A stretch of DNA of 53,598 bases, taken from assembly GCF_020829595.1 (NCBI RefSeq), contig NZ_JAIVFW010000053.1, positions 1 to 53,598 on the forward strand. Reading direction: 5' to 3'. The position numbers and the translations under genes were made by a program. Positions 17,250 to 26,040 of this stretch are shown one piece after another (position 1 is the stretch's first letter; each line of letters begins with the position of its first letter). The notes beneath the pieces were generated by a model. The model made no database searches and was not told the DNA's origin. It saw only the letters and a program-made list of their open reading frames with translations. The stretch is from Nostoc sp. CHAB 5844. GTDB lineage: Bacteria; Cyanobacteriota; Cyanobacteriia; Cyanobacteriales; Nostocaceae.

Positions 17250-18137
17250 ATGTTTCCAAGCTTTCTACCTGCCGCAGCTGGGCAATTAACCGAACCAGAA
17301 TCGATCGCACTGGCTCGCAGTATTCAAACTCAAGCGATCGCTACTCCTTTATCTCATCAGCCAATCACCACAACCTATGTTAAACAAGGCAGTGGTGGCA
17401 CACCAATTTTACTAATTCACGGCTTTGATAGTTCCATCTTAGAATTCCGGCGGCTGTTACCACTGCTGGCAGAAAATAATCAAACTTGGGCAGTGGACTT
17501 ACTCGGTTTTGGCTTTACCGACAGACTCGCAGGCATCCCATTTAGCCCGGTTGCCATTAAAACCCATCTATATTATTTCTGGAAAACCTTAATTAAGGAG
17601 CCTGTAATTTTGGTGGGTGCGTCGATGGGGGGTGCAGCCGCGATTGATTTTACTCTCACTTACCCAGAAGTAGTCAAAAAACTGGTATTAATTGATAGTG
17701 CTGGGTTGAGGGCGGGTTCAGCATTGGCGAAATTCATGTTTCCGCCGTTAGATAATTGGGCTACGCAATTTTTGCGTCATCCGAAAGTGCGCGATCGCAT
17801 TTCTCGTTCTGCCTATAAAAACCCCAGTCTAGTTTCCCTGGATGCCTCATGTTGTGGTGGGTTACATTTAGAAATGCCGAGTTGGCATCTAGCTTTAATT
17901 GCTTTTACTAAAAGTGGTGGTTACAGTGCTTTTAGATTTAAGCATCTGGCACAAATCGTGCAACCAACATTAATTCTTTGGGGCAACTCAGATAAAATTT
18001 TAGGCACTACAGATGCCAAGCGATTTAAACGAGCAATTCCCAACAGTAAACTGATTTGGATACAAGACTCAGGTCATATCCCTCATTTAGAGCAACCACA
18101 AATAACCGCTAAACACATTTTAGAATTTTGCAACTGA
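17250..18137 (+). CDS. alpha/beta-hydrolase
   Basis: 295 residues. The fold is shown by the oxyanion strand ILLIHGFDSSILEFR (His-Gly), the nucleophile elbow GASMGG (Ser near residue 125), a late Asp in ILWGNSDKILG (about 248) and the catalytic His in DSGHIPHLEQP (about 276). Length and motifs fit cytosolic esterase or C-C hydrolase types; the substrate is unknown. There is no signal peptide. It is convergent with the reductase gene 28 bp away. Confidence 0.88.
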   Translation: MFPSFLPAAAGQLTEPESIALARSIQTQAIATPLSHQPITTTYVKQGSGGTPILLIHGFDSSILEFRRLLPLLAENNQTWAVDLLGFGFTDRLAGIPFSPVAIKTHLYYFWKTLIKEPVILVGASMGGAAAIDFTLTYPEVVKKLVLIDSAGLRAGSALAKFMFPPLDNWATQFLRHPKVRDRISRSAYKNPSLVSLDASCCGGLHLEMPSWHLALIAFTKSGGYSAFRFKHLAQIVQPTLILWGNSDKILGTTDAKRFKRAIPNSKLIWIQDSGHIPHLEQPQITAKHILEFCN

Positions 18138-18165
18138 TTAGAAATTCGTAATTCTAAGTCTTAAT

Positions 18166-19260
18166 TTAATATTCGAGTGCAGGGTAATCTATATAACCTT
18201 GTTCACCGTTGCTATAAAATGTACTGCGATCATAGCGATTAAGGTTCGCCTTGAGTGCAAAGCGTTTTGGTAAATCTGGATTAGCGAGAAACAGACGACC
18301 GTAAGCAACGAAATCAGCATGATTCTCTTGTAAAATCGCTTCACCTGTTTCGCAATTATACCCCCCTGCTGTGATGATTTCACCTTGAAAAATAGAGCGA
18401 AAAAACTTTGCACCCAACCCTTGACTATCTTCAGTAATAGTGACATTTCCTTGAATACGTGGTTCAACCACATGCAGATAGGCTAGTGCAAATTGATTTA
18501 ACGCCTTGACAACGTAGCTAAAAGTTTTGGTCGGGTGGGAGTCTCTCATATCATTAAAAGTACTACTTGGTGATATTCGTACTCCTACTTTTTCTTTTCC
18601 CCAAACTTCAACGACTGCTTGCACAACTTCTAATAGCAGACGTGTTCGGTTTTGGACAGAACCGCCATATTCATCGCATCGCTGATTAGAGTTATCTTGC
18701 AAAAATTGATCAAGTAAATATCCGTTAGCGCTGTGAATTTCTACACCGTCAAATCCAGCCGCGATCGCATTTTTTGCGCCCTGTTGGAACTGTGCCACAA
18801 TCTGGGAAATTTCTTGTAGAGCGATCGCTCTAGGTGTAACGTGAGGTTGTTGCCCTTGGGCGGTATCTGCCAGACAGTTTGCGGCAATTGCACTAGGCGC
18901 GATCGGGATTTCACCAGCTGGTAATAATGAAGGATGAGCAACTCGTCCAGCGTGCCACAGTTGCAGAAAGATGCGTCCACCTAGAGCATGGACAGCATCT
19001 GTAACATTTTTCCAGCCTTTCACTTGTTCTGACGTATAAATTCCAGGTGTATTCGGGTAGCCAATGCCATCTCGTGCCACTTGCGTTGCCTCACTAATGA
19101 TCAGCCCAGCAGATGCTCTCTGGGCGTAGTAAATTCCATTCATCGGTTGAGGGATATAGCCATCTCCAGCACGGCAACGAGTTAGAGGTGCCATAATTAT
19201 GCGATTAGGAAGTTCTAAATTGCCGAGAGTTGTTGGAGAAAGCAATTTGAGTTCTGTCAT
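18166..19260 (-). CDS. Old Yellow Enzyme-type alkene reductase
   Basis: About 364 residues from ATG 19260; the longer start at 19362 would overlap the upstream gene and is rejected. The FMN-barrel motifs are present: IIMAPLTRCRA, LQLWHAGRVAHPS, the substrate pair His/Asn in VEIHSANGYLLDQF, DNSNQRCDEYGGS and YGRLFLANPDLPKRF. Such NAD(P)H enzymes reduce activated C=C bonds and also nitro compounds (NemA type). It starts 19 nt after the dioxygenase stop, so both are one transcription unit. Confidence 0.9.
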   Translation of the reverse strand: MTELKLLSPTTLGNLELPNRIIMAPLTRCRAGDGYIPQPMNGIYYAQRASAGLIISEATQVARDGIGYPNTPGIYTSEQVKGWKNVTDAVHALGGRIFLQLWHAGRVAHPSLLPAGEIPIAPSAIAANCLADTAQGQQPHVTPRAIALQEISQIVAQFQQGAKNAIAAGFDGVEIHSANGYLLDQFLQDNSNQRCDEYGGSVQNRTRLLLEVVQAVVEVWGKEKVGVRISPSSTFNDMRDSHPTKTFSYVVKALNQFALAYLHVVEPRIQGNVTITEDSQGLGAKFFRSIFQGEIITAGGYNCETGEAILQENHADFVAYGRLFLANPDLPKRFALKANLNRYDRSTFYSNGEQGYIDYPALEY

Positions 19261-19279
19261 GGTTCTATATTTAGAATTC

Positions 19280-20074
19280 CTAAAATTGGACGGTTCCGCA
19301 AATGCTTGTTCGGCGCTGTAACTGGGGATATTGTGGGTCTGCATAAGTGGCAAAATGAGCAACAGAGGTATTGTCGCAAATGATCAAATCTCCTACTTGC
19401 AACTTGTGACGATAAACAAATTCTGGACGGTTAAGATGACGATTTAAATCTCGAATCAGCCAGACACTCTCCTCATGAGAAAATCCCACAATACCAACCG
19501 TTAATCCCATGTTGATATAAAGTGCTTTGCGTCCTGTTATGGGATGCGATCGCACAAGTGAATGCACTACTTGATTGCGATGTATTGTTTTGAGAGATTC
19601 TACCTGCTGTTTGAGTTTTTCTGGTAGTGTTTCGTAAGCAATATACATATTAGTGAACAGAAAATCTCCTCCTTTTTGAGGCGCTTTCAGAAAATAAAAC
19701 AGCGATAGATAAGTTGGTGTTTCTAAAAATGAACCGTCATGATGCCAGTAATGCCCTACATTTAAATAGCCATCTTCTTTTCGATTAGATACTGGAAAAA
19801 TTTCCGGATACTGTTGGTAATTTGGATGGGGATTAAATTGTTCTAATTGTCCAAAGTTGGCACTAAAAGCAATCTGTTGTTCAACAGTTAAAGTTTGATT
19901 TCGTAAAACAAGTAGCTGATGCTTAATTAGAGCATCATTTAGATTTTTTAAAGTATTTGTTGAAAGTGTCCTTGAAACATCAACTCCTGCAATTTCTGCC
20001 CCTAAAAATGATGTCAATGGGCGTACCAAAATTTCAGTTTGCATTGGCATTGATGGAACACTCCAATCATTCAA
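19280..20074 (-). CDS. TauD/TfdA-family 2-oxoglutarate-dependent dioxygenase
   Basis: 264 residues. The Fe(II) triad is visible as H111-x-D113 in HYWHHDGSF and H240 in SVAHFATY, and Arg at 254-255 (QRRTSICG) would bind 2-oxoglutarate. The overall pattern (LTSFLGAEIAGVDVSR at the start) fits the TauD family, which hydroxylates small sulfonates, phenoxyacids or amino acid derivatives; the substrate is not determined. ATG 20044 (MQTEIL) is an alternative start. Paired with the reductase downstream and read away from the Lrp-type regulator. Confidence 0.88.
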   Translation of the reverse strand: MNDWSVPSMPMQTEILVRPLTSFLGAEIAGVDVSRTLSTNTLKNLNDALIKHQLLVLRNQTLTVEQQIAFSANFGQLEQFNPHPNYQQYPEIFPVSNRKEDGYLNVGHYWHHDGSFLETPTYLSLFYFLKAPQKGGDFLFTNMYIAYETLPEKLKQQVESLKTIHRNQVVHSLVRSHPITGRKALYINMGLTVGIVGFSHEESVWLIRDLNRHLNRPEFVYRHKLQVGDLIICDNTSVAHFATYADPQYPQLQRRTSICGTVQF

Positions 20075-20182
20075 TGCTCTTAGTATATAAAGTTATATTG
20101 CCTAAATAAATAGATAAAAATAGGTTTTATGCAAAAAATACTTAAAATAAAAGTGTAATTTGCAAATTTTACTTTACTAAAT

Positions 20183-20713
20183 ATGCTCCCTAATTCTCAA
20201 AAATTCCTCGATGAAATTAGTTGGCAGATCCTGACCATTCTGCAAGAAGATGCTCGTATTCCATTTAAGGAATTAGGACAAAGGGTTGGGTTATCTTCAC
20301 CGGCGGTTGCAGAACGAGTGCGTCGATTGGAAGAATCCGGGATTATTACTGGTTATCGAGCCGAATTAAACCTAGAAAAATTGGGATTAGCGATCGCTGC
20401 ATTTATTACCATCAAATCTTTTGGGCATCAATGCAATGAGATTCGCTTGTTGCTGCAAGAATCGCCAGAAGTCGAAACTTGTTATCGCGTAACGGGTAGT
20501 GATCATTATCTAGTCAAAGTCGTCGTCACATCGGTTAGTCACTTGGAACAATTAGTTGATCGCTTTATTCCTTACGCGACAGTGACAACCTCAGTAGTAT
20601 TATCCGTTCCAGTAGCTAAACGCACCATCAGTGATGCAATTTTCCTAAACTCAGATTTTAGCCCTAGCGATTTCAGTCGCCTGGGTGCAATGAAGAACAC
20701 AAAAATAAGGTGA
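20183..20713 (+). CDS. Lrp/AsnC-family transcription regulator
   Basis: 176 residues. The first ~60 are the winged helix (DEISWQILTILQEDARIPFK then LSSPAVAERVRRLEESGIIT). Residues ~75-150 form the RAM effector domain (VETCYRVTGSDHYLVKVVV). It lies 108 bp from the dioxygenase start on the opposite strand, so it likely controls that gene pair and itself, with an amino acid or small molecule as effector; this is inferred from position. Confidence 0.9.
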   Translation: MLPNSQKFLDEISWQILTILQEDARIPFKELGQRVGLSSPAVAERVRRLEESGIITGYRAELNLEKLGLAIAAFITIKSFGHQCNEIRLLLQESPEVETCYRVTGSDHYLVKVVVTSVSHLEQLVDRFIPYATVTTSVVLSVPVAKRTISDAIFLNSDFSPSDFSRLGAMKNTKIR

Positions 20714-20742
20714 TAGGAACTTTGTATACATTTCCTATCACC
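20709..20742. terminator. bidirectional hairpin between the Lrp gene and the ChaB-type gene
   Basis: GGTGATAGGAA (20709-20719) pairs perfectly with TTCCTATCACC (20732-20742) across a 12-nt loop. The stem overlaps the Lrp stop codon. There is no T-run, but position between two convergent genes fits a terminator. Confidence 0.65.
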
Positions 20743-20790
20743 CTATGACTGATATTGATTTCTTGCTAACAAACCGAGTTAGACGATCGC

Positions 20791-21558
20791 TTAAACGTTC
20801 ACCTTCGCTTTTGACCAAATACCGTTTTCGTCTTCATCAAAGCGCTGATGCACAGATTCCCAAGCAGCTTGTTCAGCATTAAACTCGTCACTCGTTTCAT
20901 TTAACACTGCATTGTAACGCTCAATAAATACCCGTTGAGCTTCTTCAGAAAGATGAGCGCGGACTTCCGGCGACAAATCTTCTGGACTGTTGCATGGGCC
21001 TTTACAAGGACGAGCCAGTGGTTTATCTAGTGTATGGATTTCTTCAGCACCAGCACTTTCTAGTAACAACTGAAATTCGCCAGCGCGATCGCTGGGAACT
21101 TCTGCCATGACGAGGAATTCGCCAGCTTGTAAACGAGTTTGGTAAATAGCTGCTTTATCTTCTGGCATTCCCAAAGTTGTCAGAACTGATACTAAACCAG
21201 CACCAGCACTACCTGCGATCGCACCACTTGCAGCCCCTAACAGTATGGCACTAATTGGCCCAGCAGCCACAATAGAGCCAACAAAGGGAATGAACAGTAC
21301 ACCTACACCTGTAAGCAAACTCAGGAAAGAACCAAACAGAGAACCAAAAATCGCCCCTGTTCTCAAGCCTCCTAAAATTACATCCCTCTTAGTAATGAAG
21401 CCTGCAATTCTAGTTTCCGACTGAAAATTTCTCCCCATGACCGAAATATGATCTCTGGGTACGCCTCTGTCGAGTAAACGTCGAATCACATCATCAACTT
21501 GCTTCTGTTCTTTAACTACCGCTGAGATAGTACGTTCTGCTTGATAGACTTCTGGCAC
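20791..21558 (-). CDS. stress protein with glycine-zipper membrane segment and ChaB domain
   Basis: 255 residues from GTG 21558, chosen because AGGAG stands 7 nt upstream; the ATG at 21609 has no such site. Residues ~8-60 resemble the YflT-type general-stress domain ([20 protein letters not shown]). Residues ~75-135 hold two hydrophobic Gly-rich stretches ([20 protein letters not shown]). From ~195 there is a ChaB domain ([20 protein letters not shown] to WSKA). It is next to a Dps gene on the same strand. ChaB is named for cation regulation in E. coli, but its function is poorly known. Confidence 0.75.
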   Translation of the reverse strand: MPEVYQAERTISAVVKEQKQVDDVIRRLLDRGVPRDHISVMGRNFQSETRIAGFITKRDVILGGLRTGAIFGSLFGSFLSLLTGVGVLFIPFVGSIVAAGPISAILLGAASGAIAGSAGAGLVSVLTTLGMPEDKAAIYQTRLQAGEFLVMAEVPSDRAGEFQLLLESAGAEEIHTLDKPLARPCKGPCNSPEDLSPEVRAHLSEEAQRVFIERYNAVLNETSDEFNAEQAAWESVHQRFDEDENGIWSKAKVNV

Positions 21559-21684
21559 CTGAATACTCCTTAAAATCTGCTTTTTTATACCTAACTGGCA
21601 AACAGGCAAATGCGGCAGATGAGTTTTTCCCGCAGCCTAAAATATTCAGTCAGACTCTACATTGAGTGATAAATCTGCGTTGAA

Positions 21685-22224
21685 CTACACACCCACAGGG
21701 GTTTTTGTCCCTGTGCCTGGCTTTGTTCCATCTGGCTGTATTTCTTGTCCTTCAATAAAAGAGCGCAGCATCCAAGCCATTTCTTCATGCTCTTCCATAA
21801 GTCCAGTTAAAAAGTCAGCAGTTCCTTCATCATGAAACTCTTCACTGGACTGGTCAACATGCTCTCTTAAATTGCGAATAATCTGTTCGTGGTCTTCTAC
21901 AAGGTTAGCTACCATGCCAGTAGCTGTAGGAACATCACCTGAATGTTCTTTAAGAGTAGCAATTTTGAGAAATCCTTCCAATGAACCAACTGGGTAACAA
22001 CCCAAAGCACGAACTCGTTCTGCCAAAGCATCAATATTTAGAGTCAGTTTTTCGTAGTGTTCTTCCCATAGCTGGTGCAGACTGCGAAACTGAGGGCCGA
22101 CGACATCCCAATGATATTTTTTAGTTTTCACTAAAAGGAGATAGGCATCTGCTAAATCTTGATTCAACAGATTTGCCACACCTTGACGCTGTTCTTCTGT
22201 CAAACCAATGTTGATCGCACGCAT
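21685..22224 (-). CDS. Dps-family ferritin-like DNA-protection protein
   Basis: 179 residues. The ferroxidase residues of Dps are in place: His38 in KKYHWDVVG, His50 in FRSLHQLWEEHYEKL, Asp65 and Glu69 in NIDALAERVRALG. Dps forms a 12-subunit shell that oxidises and stores iron using peroxide and so limits Fenton damage. The C-terminal tail (QPDGTKPGTGTKTPVGV) is Gly/Thr/Lys-rich and could contact DNA. It lies 127 bp upstream of the ChaB-type gene, which it may precede in a stress transcript. Confidence 0.9.
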   Translation of the reverse strand: MRAINIGLTEEQRQGVANLLNQDLADAYLLLVKTKKYHWDVVGPQFRSLHQLWEEHYEKLTLNIDALAERVRALGCYPVGSLEGFLKIATLKEHSGDVPTATGMVANLVEDHEQIIRNLREHVDQSSEEFHDEGTADFLTGLMEEHEEMAWMLRSFIEGQEIQPDGTKPGTGTKTPVGV

Positions 22225-22820
22225 TAACTTTAATTCCTAAATAGACTTATTTATAAGTTCACAAAAACCAAACATTATTTACATCAACCATAAGAAAGAT
22301 TGCCAGAGCATAATTATTTACAACCTAAGGTTAGATTGATTTATGACTTATAATTTGAAGAAGAATTCAGAAGTCAGAATTCAGGAGGAGGCAGTGCGGT
22401 GGACGGGTTCCCCGGCATAAAGCAACTGCCGTTCAGAATCAATTAGTGGGGGAAAAAGACCACTGACACAATTGTAAACCGCTAAATCTTCGATTTAGCG
22501 GGGGACTTAAACCCACTTATTCATCCGCCACTCGCACAGAATTCAATTCTGAATTCTAGCTCCTGACTCCTGAATTCTATTTTGATAAAAATCTTACTGT
22601 CAATTAATTATTATAAATAAAAATAGACACCTTGACAAATTTTATCTGCCAAAGTGTCTCAACAGAGTAACAGTATATAGAAGTGAGAATGAAGAGTATT
22701 TACACTAACTAGCAGTCAAAGTATCTTCTTGGTAAATAATTATCATTTAAGGATTACTCAGCATTACCAAATATTATTACTTAGATTACTTTTGAACCTG
22801 CTAATTAGCATCATTACTTT
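22225..22820. other. 596-bp spacer with repeat pieces
   Basis: No gene seen. It holds a repeat at 22391-22430 that is related to two copies in the ribosomal cluster, a hairpin near 22480 (CCGCTAAATC-TTC-GATTTAGCGG), and several GAATTCxGAATTC-type heptamer repeats near 22365 and 22545. Repeat pieces of this kind are typical of degenerate small mobile repeats. Confidence 0.6.
22478..22502. repeat. hairpin CCGCTAAATC/GATTTAGCGG, possible remnant of a transposon end
   Basis: CCGCTAAATC pairs with GATTTAGCGG across TTC, followed by GGGACTTAAACCCA. This unit resembles, from memory, ends of IS200/IS605-type elements and derived MITEs in Nostoc. No transposase is nearby, so only a remnant or a short non-autonomous element is possible. 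Confidence 0.5.
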
Positions 22821-23180
22821 TTACTTCTTGCCTGTTACTTTTTCTAACAGATTTTCAACTTCATCTTCAACTGTAGTTGCATCTTGAGAATTTTCAGGAC
22901 GCTTCATTTTATCAATGTCAGCATCTCCTTGAACTTCGTTGAGTCCTTTGTTAGACTCTTCTTGCACTTTCTTTAGTCCTGGAGGTGCAGATCTACCGAC
23001 TTCATCAGTTTTCTTTTGAGTTTCTAAAAGTTGTGTTGTAGCATCAGTAGGCTTGCTTTGAGAGCTTTCAATTGCCAACGCAGGAAATGCATTAGAGAAC
23101 AGCAATAATGCACAGGTAAAAGCTACAATTAGAAAACGTACTGGACGCAATAGAGATAGAACAAAAGTCATATTCTTCAT
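22821..23180 (-). CDS. small exported protein, low-temperature-induced-like
   Basis: 119 residues. A clear signal peptide covers 1-36 (RFLIVAFTCALLLFSNAFPA, cleavage after ALA). The mature part is hydrophilic and rich in Lys, Glu, Asp and Thr without Cys, with KKVQEESNKGLNEVQGDADI and KMKRPENSQDATTVEDEVEN. This resembles proteins labelled low temperature-induced in Nostocales (from memory). Likely periplasmic or thylakoid-lumenal and natively disordered. Function not known. Confidence 0.65.
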   Translation of the reverse strand: MKNMTFVLSLLRPVRFLIVAFTCALLLFSNAFPALAIESSQSKPTDATTQLLETQKKTDEVGRSAPPGLKKVQEESNKGLNEVQGDADIDKMKRPENSQDATTVEDEVENLLEKVTGKK

Positions 23181-23827
23181 TGGGAATCCTCAAAAAAACG
23201 TTAACAACACATAAGTTATATTTTTTCAGAGAAGCAATTTTTGGCCATCATTTAGATTAAATATTGGCGCAAAAAAGTATTAAAATATGCTTCACTTTTG
23301 GTGATTTCAAGGTGGATATTTACAGAAAATCCTTATTGTGAATTAATTTAATTGTGGCTGGAGACAAGCCTATATAGCCATCAATTGTTTTTGTTTTCTT
23401 CACAATAATGTTTCTTGCAAATTTCACCTAACTTATATTTACGTTCAATCATCCTACTTTGGGATCGACCTGTAGAGTGAAGTTTATCGCTTCTGAGTTA
23501 GAGATAAGATCAACCTGTAGGTAGAGTGGCTGAATATCAGTGAATTTGGCTGTTTATTGCTTTTATCTGGCTTTGCTGGGTTACAGTCAATAGATTAGCT
23601 TGTGCTGTTTGTATAGGAATCCGGTTTGATGACTGAACATACCTGTGTTAGAGAAACAACAGGGAACAGCATTGATCCGAAGTACAAAAGATGGGTCTGA
23701 TAATACTATTAATGAATGATTAAATAACTTTAATAAAATCAGCGATGTCTGACGACAAGCCGCTTTGCGTCTACGCACCAATTAAACTGTATTTTTTGCT
23801 CCCCTACTAAAACTAATATAATTAATT
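23181..23827. other. 647-bp spacer upstream of endonuclease V
   Basis: No supportable gene; a 64-codon open frame on the minus strand (23587-23781) has no ribosome site or recognisable sequence. Two imperfect direct copies of GATC(G/A)ACCTGTAG are seen near 23463 and 23509. The rest is AT-rich. Confidence 0.55.
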
Positions 23828-24493
23828 ATGAAGATTTATCAACGTCATGCTTGGCCTCAAACACTAGAGGAAGCTATCACTATTCAAGAAAATTTGCGTG
23901 AACAAGTAATTACAGAAGATAAACTAACAGAACCTATCAGCTATGTTGCCGGTGTAGATATGGGTTTTGAAGCTGATGGTACAATTAGCCGCGCAGCTGT
24001 AGCAGTGCTAAGTTTTCCTGATTTGCAAGTCGTAGAAACAACCCTAGCACACCGTCCTACTTCGTTTCCTTACATTCCTGGCTTCCTGTCATTTCGAGAA
24101 ATTCCTGCTGTACTTGATGCTTTAGAAAAAATTCAAACCGCACCAGATATTATTCTTTGTGATGGACAAGGCATTGCCCATCCTCGCAGATTTGGTATAG
24201 CCAGCCATCTAGGGATAATTTTGGATATGCCGACAATTGGCGTGGCGAAATCACTGTTAATTGGCAAGCATCAGGAATTGCCTGAAACCAGAGGTAGTTG
24301 GCAACCACTAGTACATAAAGGTGAAACCATCGGTGCCGTTTTACGGACTCGCATCGGGGTTAAACCTTTGTATATTTCTAGTGGTCATAAAATTAGCTTG
24401 ACTACAGCAATTGATTATGTATTGCGCTGTACGCCAAAATACAGGCTACCAGAGACTACGCGCATAGCTGATAAATTAGCTTCTAACAGATAG
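23828..24493 (+). CDS. nfi: endonuclease V (deoxyinosine repair)
   Basis: 221 residues. The metal-binding acids are Asp44 (VAGVDMGF), Glu91 (LSFREIPAV) and Asp112 (LCDGQGIAHPRR); Lys141 follows in GVAKSLLIG, and the wedge motif PYIPG is at 81-85. The enzyme cuts one phosphodiester 3' of deoxyinosine, starting repair of deaminated adenine. Length is typical. Transcribed alone, 137 bp from the next gene. Confidence 0.95.
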   Translation: MKIYQRHAWPQTLEEAITIQENLREQVITEDKLTEPISYVAGVDMGFEADGTISRAAVAVLSFPDLQVVETTLAHRPTSFPYIPGFLSFREIPAVLDALEKIQTAPDIILCDGQGIAHPRRFGIASHLGIILDMPTIGVAKSLLIGKHQELPETRGSWQPLVHKGETIGAVLRTRIGVKPLYISSGHKISLTTAIDYVLRCTPKYRLPETTRIADKLASNR

Positions 24494-24629
24494 CCATCGT
24501 CATCAGTCGTCTGTGCTGTAAAACATCTAGAAAAGTCAACATTGCAGGATGAATGACAAAAAAGATACGCTGGAATAGTGTAGAAATGTATAGAATCTTG
24601 TAAAGATATAAAATATAGTCTTTTTTAAG

Positions 24630-25349
24630 ATGCAAACATTACAAGCTCTTTCTTCAATGCAACTGTCTTTAGCCCCGAATCAATGTCAGTCTTTGAAGAT
24701 TGTCGCTCTTGGAGACAGCATAGTTTACGGTTTTGGCGATCCTGAACGCGGTGGCTGGGTTGAACAACTCAGGCGATGGTGGATGTTGCCTGGTAGTGCT
24801 GGTCATGTTTTGTATAATTTAGGTGTCAGAGGCGATCGCACACAGCAGGTAGCTCAAAGACTAGAAGTAGAATTTCGCCATCGCGGCGAACTCCGCAATC
24901 GCGTTCCCGATTTGATTATTCTTTCAGTCGGCGTGAATGATTCAGCGCGTTTAAGTCGCCCCAATGGCAAAAATTACACAGATTTTGCGGTTTTTGAAGC
25001 AGATATGGCACATTTACTAGATTTAGCACAACAACTTTGCCCAGTTTTATTTGTGGGTATGGTTCCAGTAGATGAAGCGAAGATGCCATTTCTTGATTGT
25101 TTTTACTTTAATCACAGCGACCAACATCTTTATAAAGAAGCTACTCGTCTAGCTTGTAACCAACGCCAAATTCCTTACTTAGATATTTTCGACCAATGGA
25201 TAGGACGTGGTGAAACTTGGTTACGCCAACGGATGAATGCTGATGGTCTACATCCCAATACATTAGGCTATCAAGCTTTATTGGACGATGTGCTGAAATG
25301 GGATGCTTTAGCAGGTTATCATGCCCAACCAGAATACCAACTAAAATAA
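24630..25349 (+). CDS. SGNH/GDSL-family hydrolase
   Basis: 239 residues. Block I Ser30 (ALGDSIVYGFG), block II Gly68 (GVRGDRT), block III Asn103 (SVGVNDSAR) and block V Asp/His (NADGLHPNTLGY) are all present, so the catalytic set is complete. Family members are esterases, thioesterases or acetylhydrolases; the substrate is not readable. There is no signal peptide, so it acts in the cytoplasm. Confidence 0.9.
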   Translation: MQTLQALSSMQLSLAPNQCQSLKIVALGDSIVYGFGDPERGGWVEQLRRWWMLPGSAGHVLYNLGVRGDRTQQVAQRLEVEFRHRGELRNRVPDLIILSVGVNDSARLSRPNGKNYTDFAVFEADMAHLLDLAQQLCPVLFVGMVPVDEAKMPFLDCFYFNHSDQHLYKEATRLACNQRQIPYLDIFDQWIGRGETWLRQRMNADGLHPNTLGYQALLDDVLKWDALAGYHAQPEYQLK

Positions 25350-26040
25350 TTTTAGGGTGATAAGTAAGAGCGATCGCTCCATCTTTTACCATACATCTTG
25401 CACCAAGCCCCGACGATTTTAATCGTTAGGTGCAAGTTAAGAGTTACCCTGCATTTTTACTGCGCGTCTTTTTTGTTTTCTCTGGACTCAATACTTAAAC
25501 TGGATTAGTTAATACAGTTACATTGTGGTTAATGACCACTCTGATTAGAGCGATCGCTCTTTAAAGCAAATTACTTCAATTCTTTCATTAATACAAGGAT
25601 AAGTCTATTGTTAGCACACTTATAGCATTGTTAATGCTAAACTTTTTTTCTAAAATTAAACTTATAAAAAACAATTTACATAAATAAGTAATCACAAATT
25701 TCCCAAACAATATTAATTACAAAGATATTAAGTAAATTTCTAGAGAAAATTTTTAAATAAAATTGCTACACTGCATTTATTAGCGCTTAAACATTAATAC
25801 AAAATATAGACCCAATATCTGTTAATTATTCACTAAGGTTTATACCGCTATTTTGGCAATTATTCTCTGAATAACTCCTAAATTTAAGCAATTAGTTATT
25901 GATTAGTGTGACTGTATTGTAACAACAATTAACATCACAATCGAGCATAAATTTACATGGAATATGCTGAATAAGGTTGACAATTTCCCATTCTTTAAAG
26001 AATCATCTTAGGGAAACCAGATAGTCATTTAGAGGAAACC
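25350..26040. other. 691-bp AT-rich spacer ahead of the antiporter gene
   Basis: No gene seen. It contains a long nested stem-loop at 25397-25436, two HIP1 sites in hairpin form near 25370 and 25549, and a very AT-rich stretch from 25600 to 25980 that probably holds the antiporter promoter. A Shine-Dalgarno-like AGAGGAAACC precedes ATG 26041. Confidence 0.55.
25397..25436 (+). other. nested stem-loop downstream of the SGNH hydrolase gene
   Basis: The outer stem is CTTGCACC (25397-25404) with GGTGCAAG (25429-25436). The inner stem is ACGATTTTAATCGT (25413-25426), itself palindromic. It begins 48 nt after the hydrolase stop. Without a T-run it may be a protein-bound site, a transcript end or a small RNA. 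Confidence 0.55.

Noticed and set aside
23587-23781. 64-codon open frame on the minus strand
   Set aside because: No ribosome site, no conserved sequence, and low-complexity-like composition; treated as chance in a spacer.
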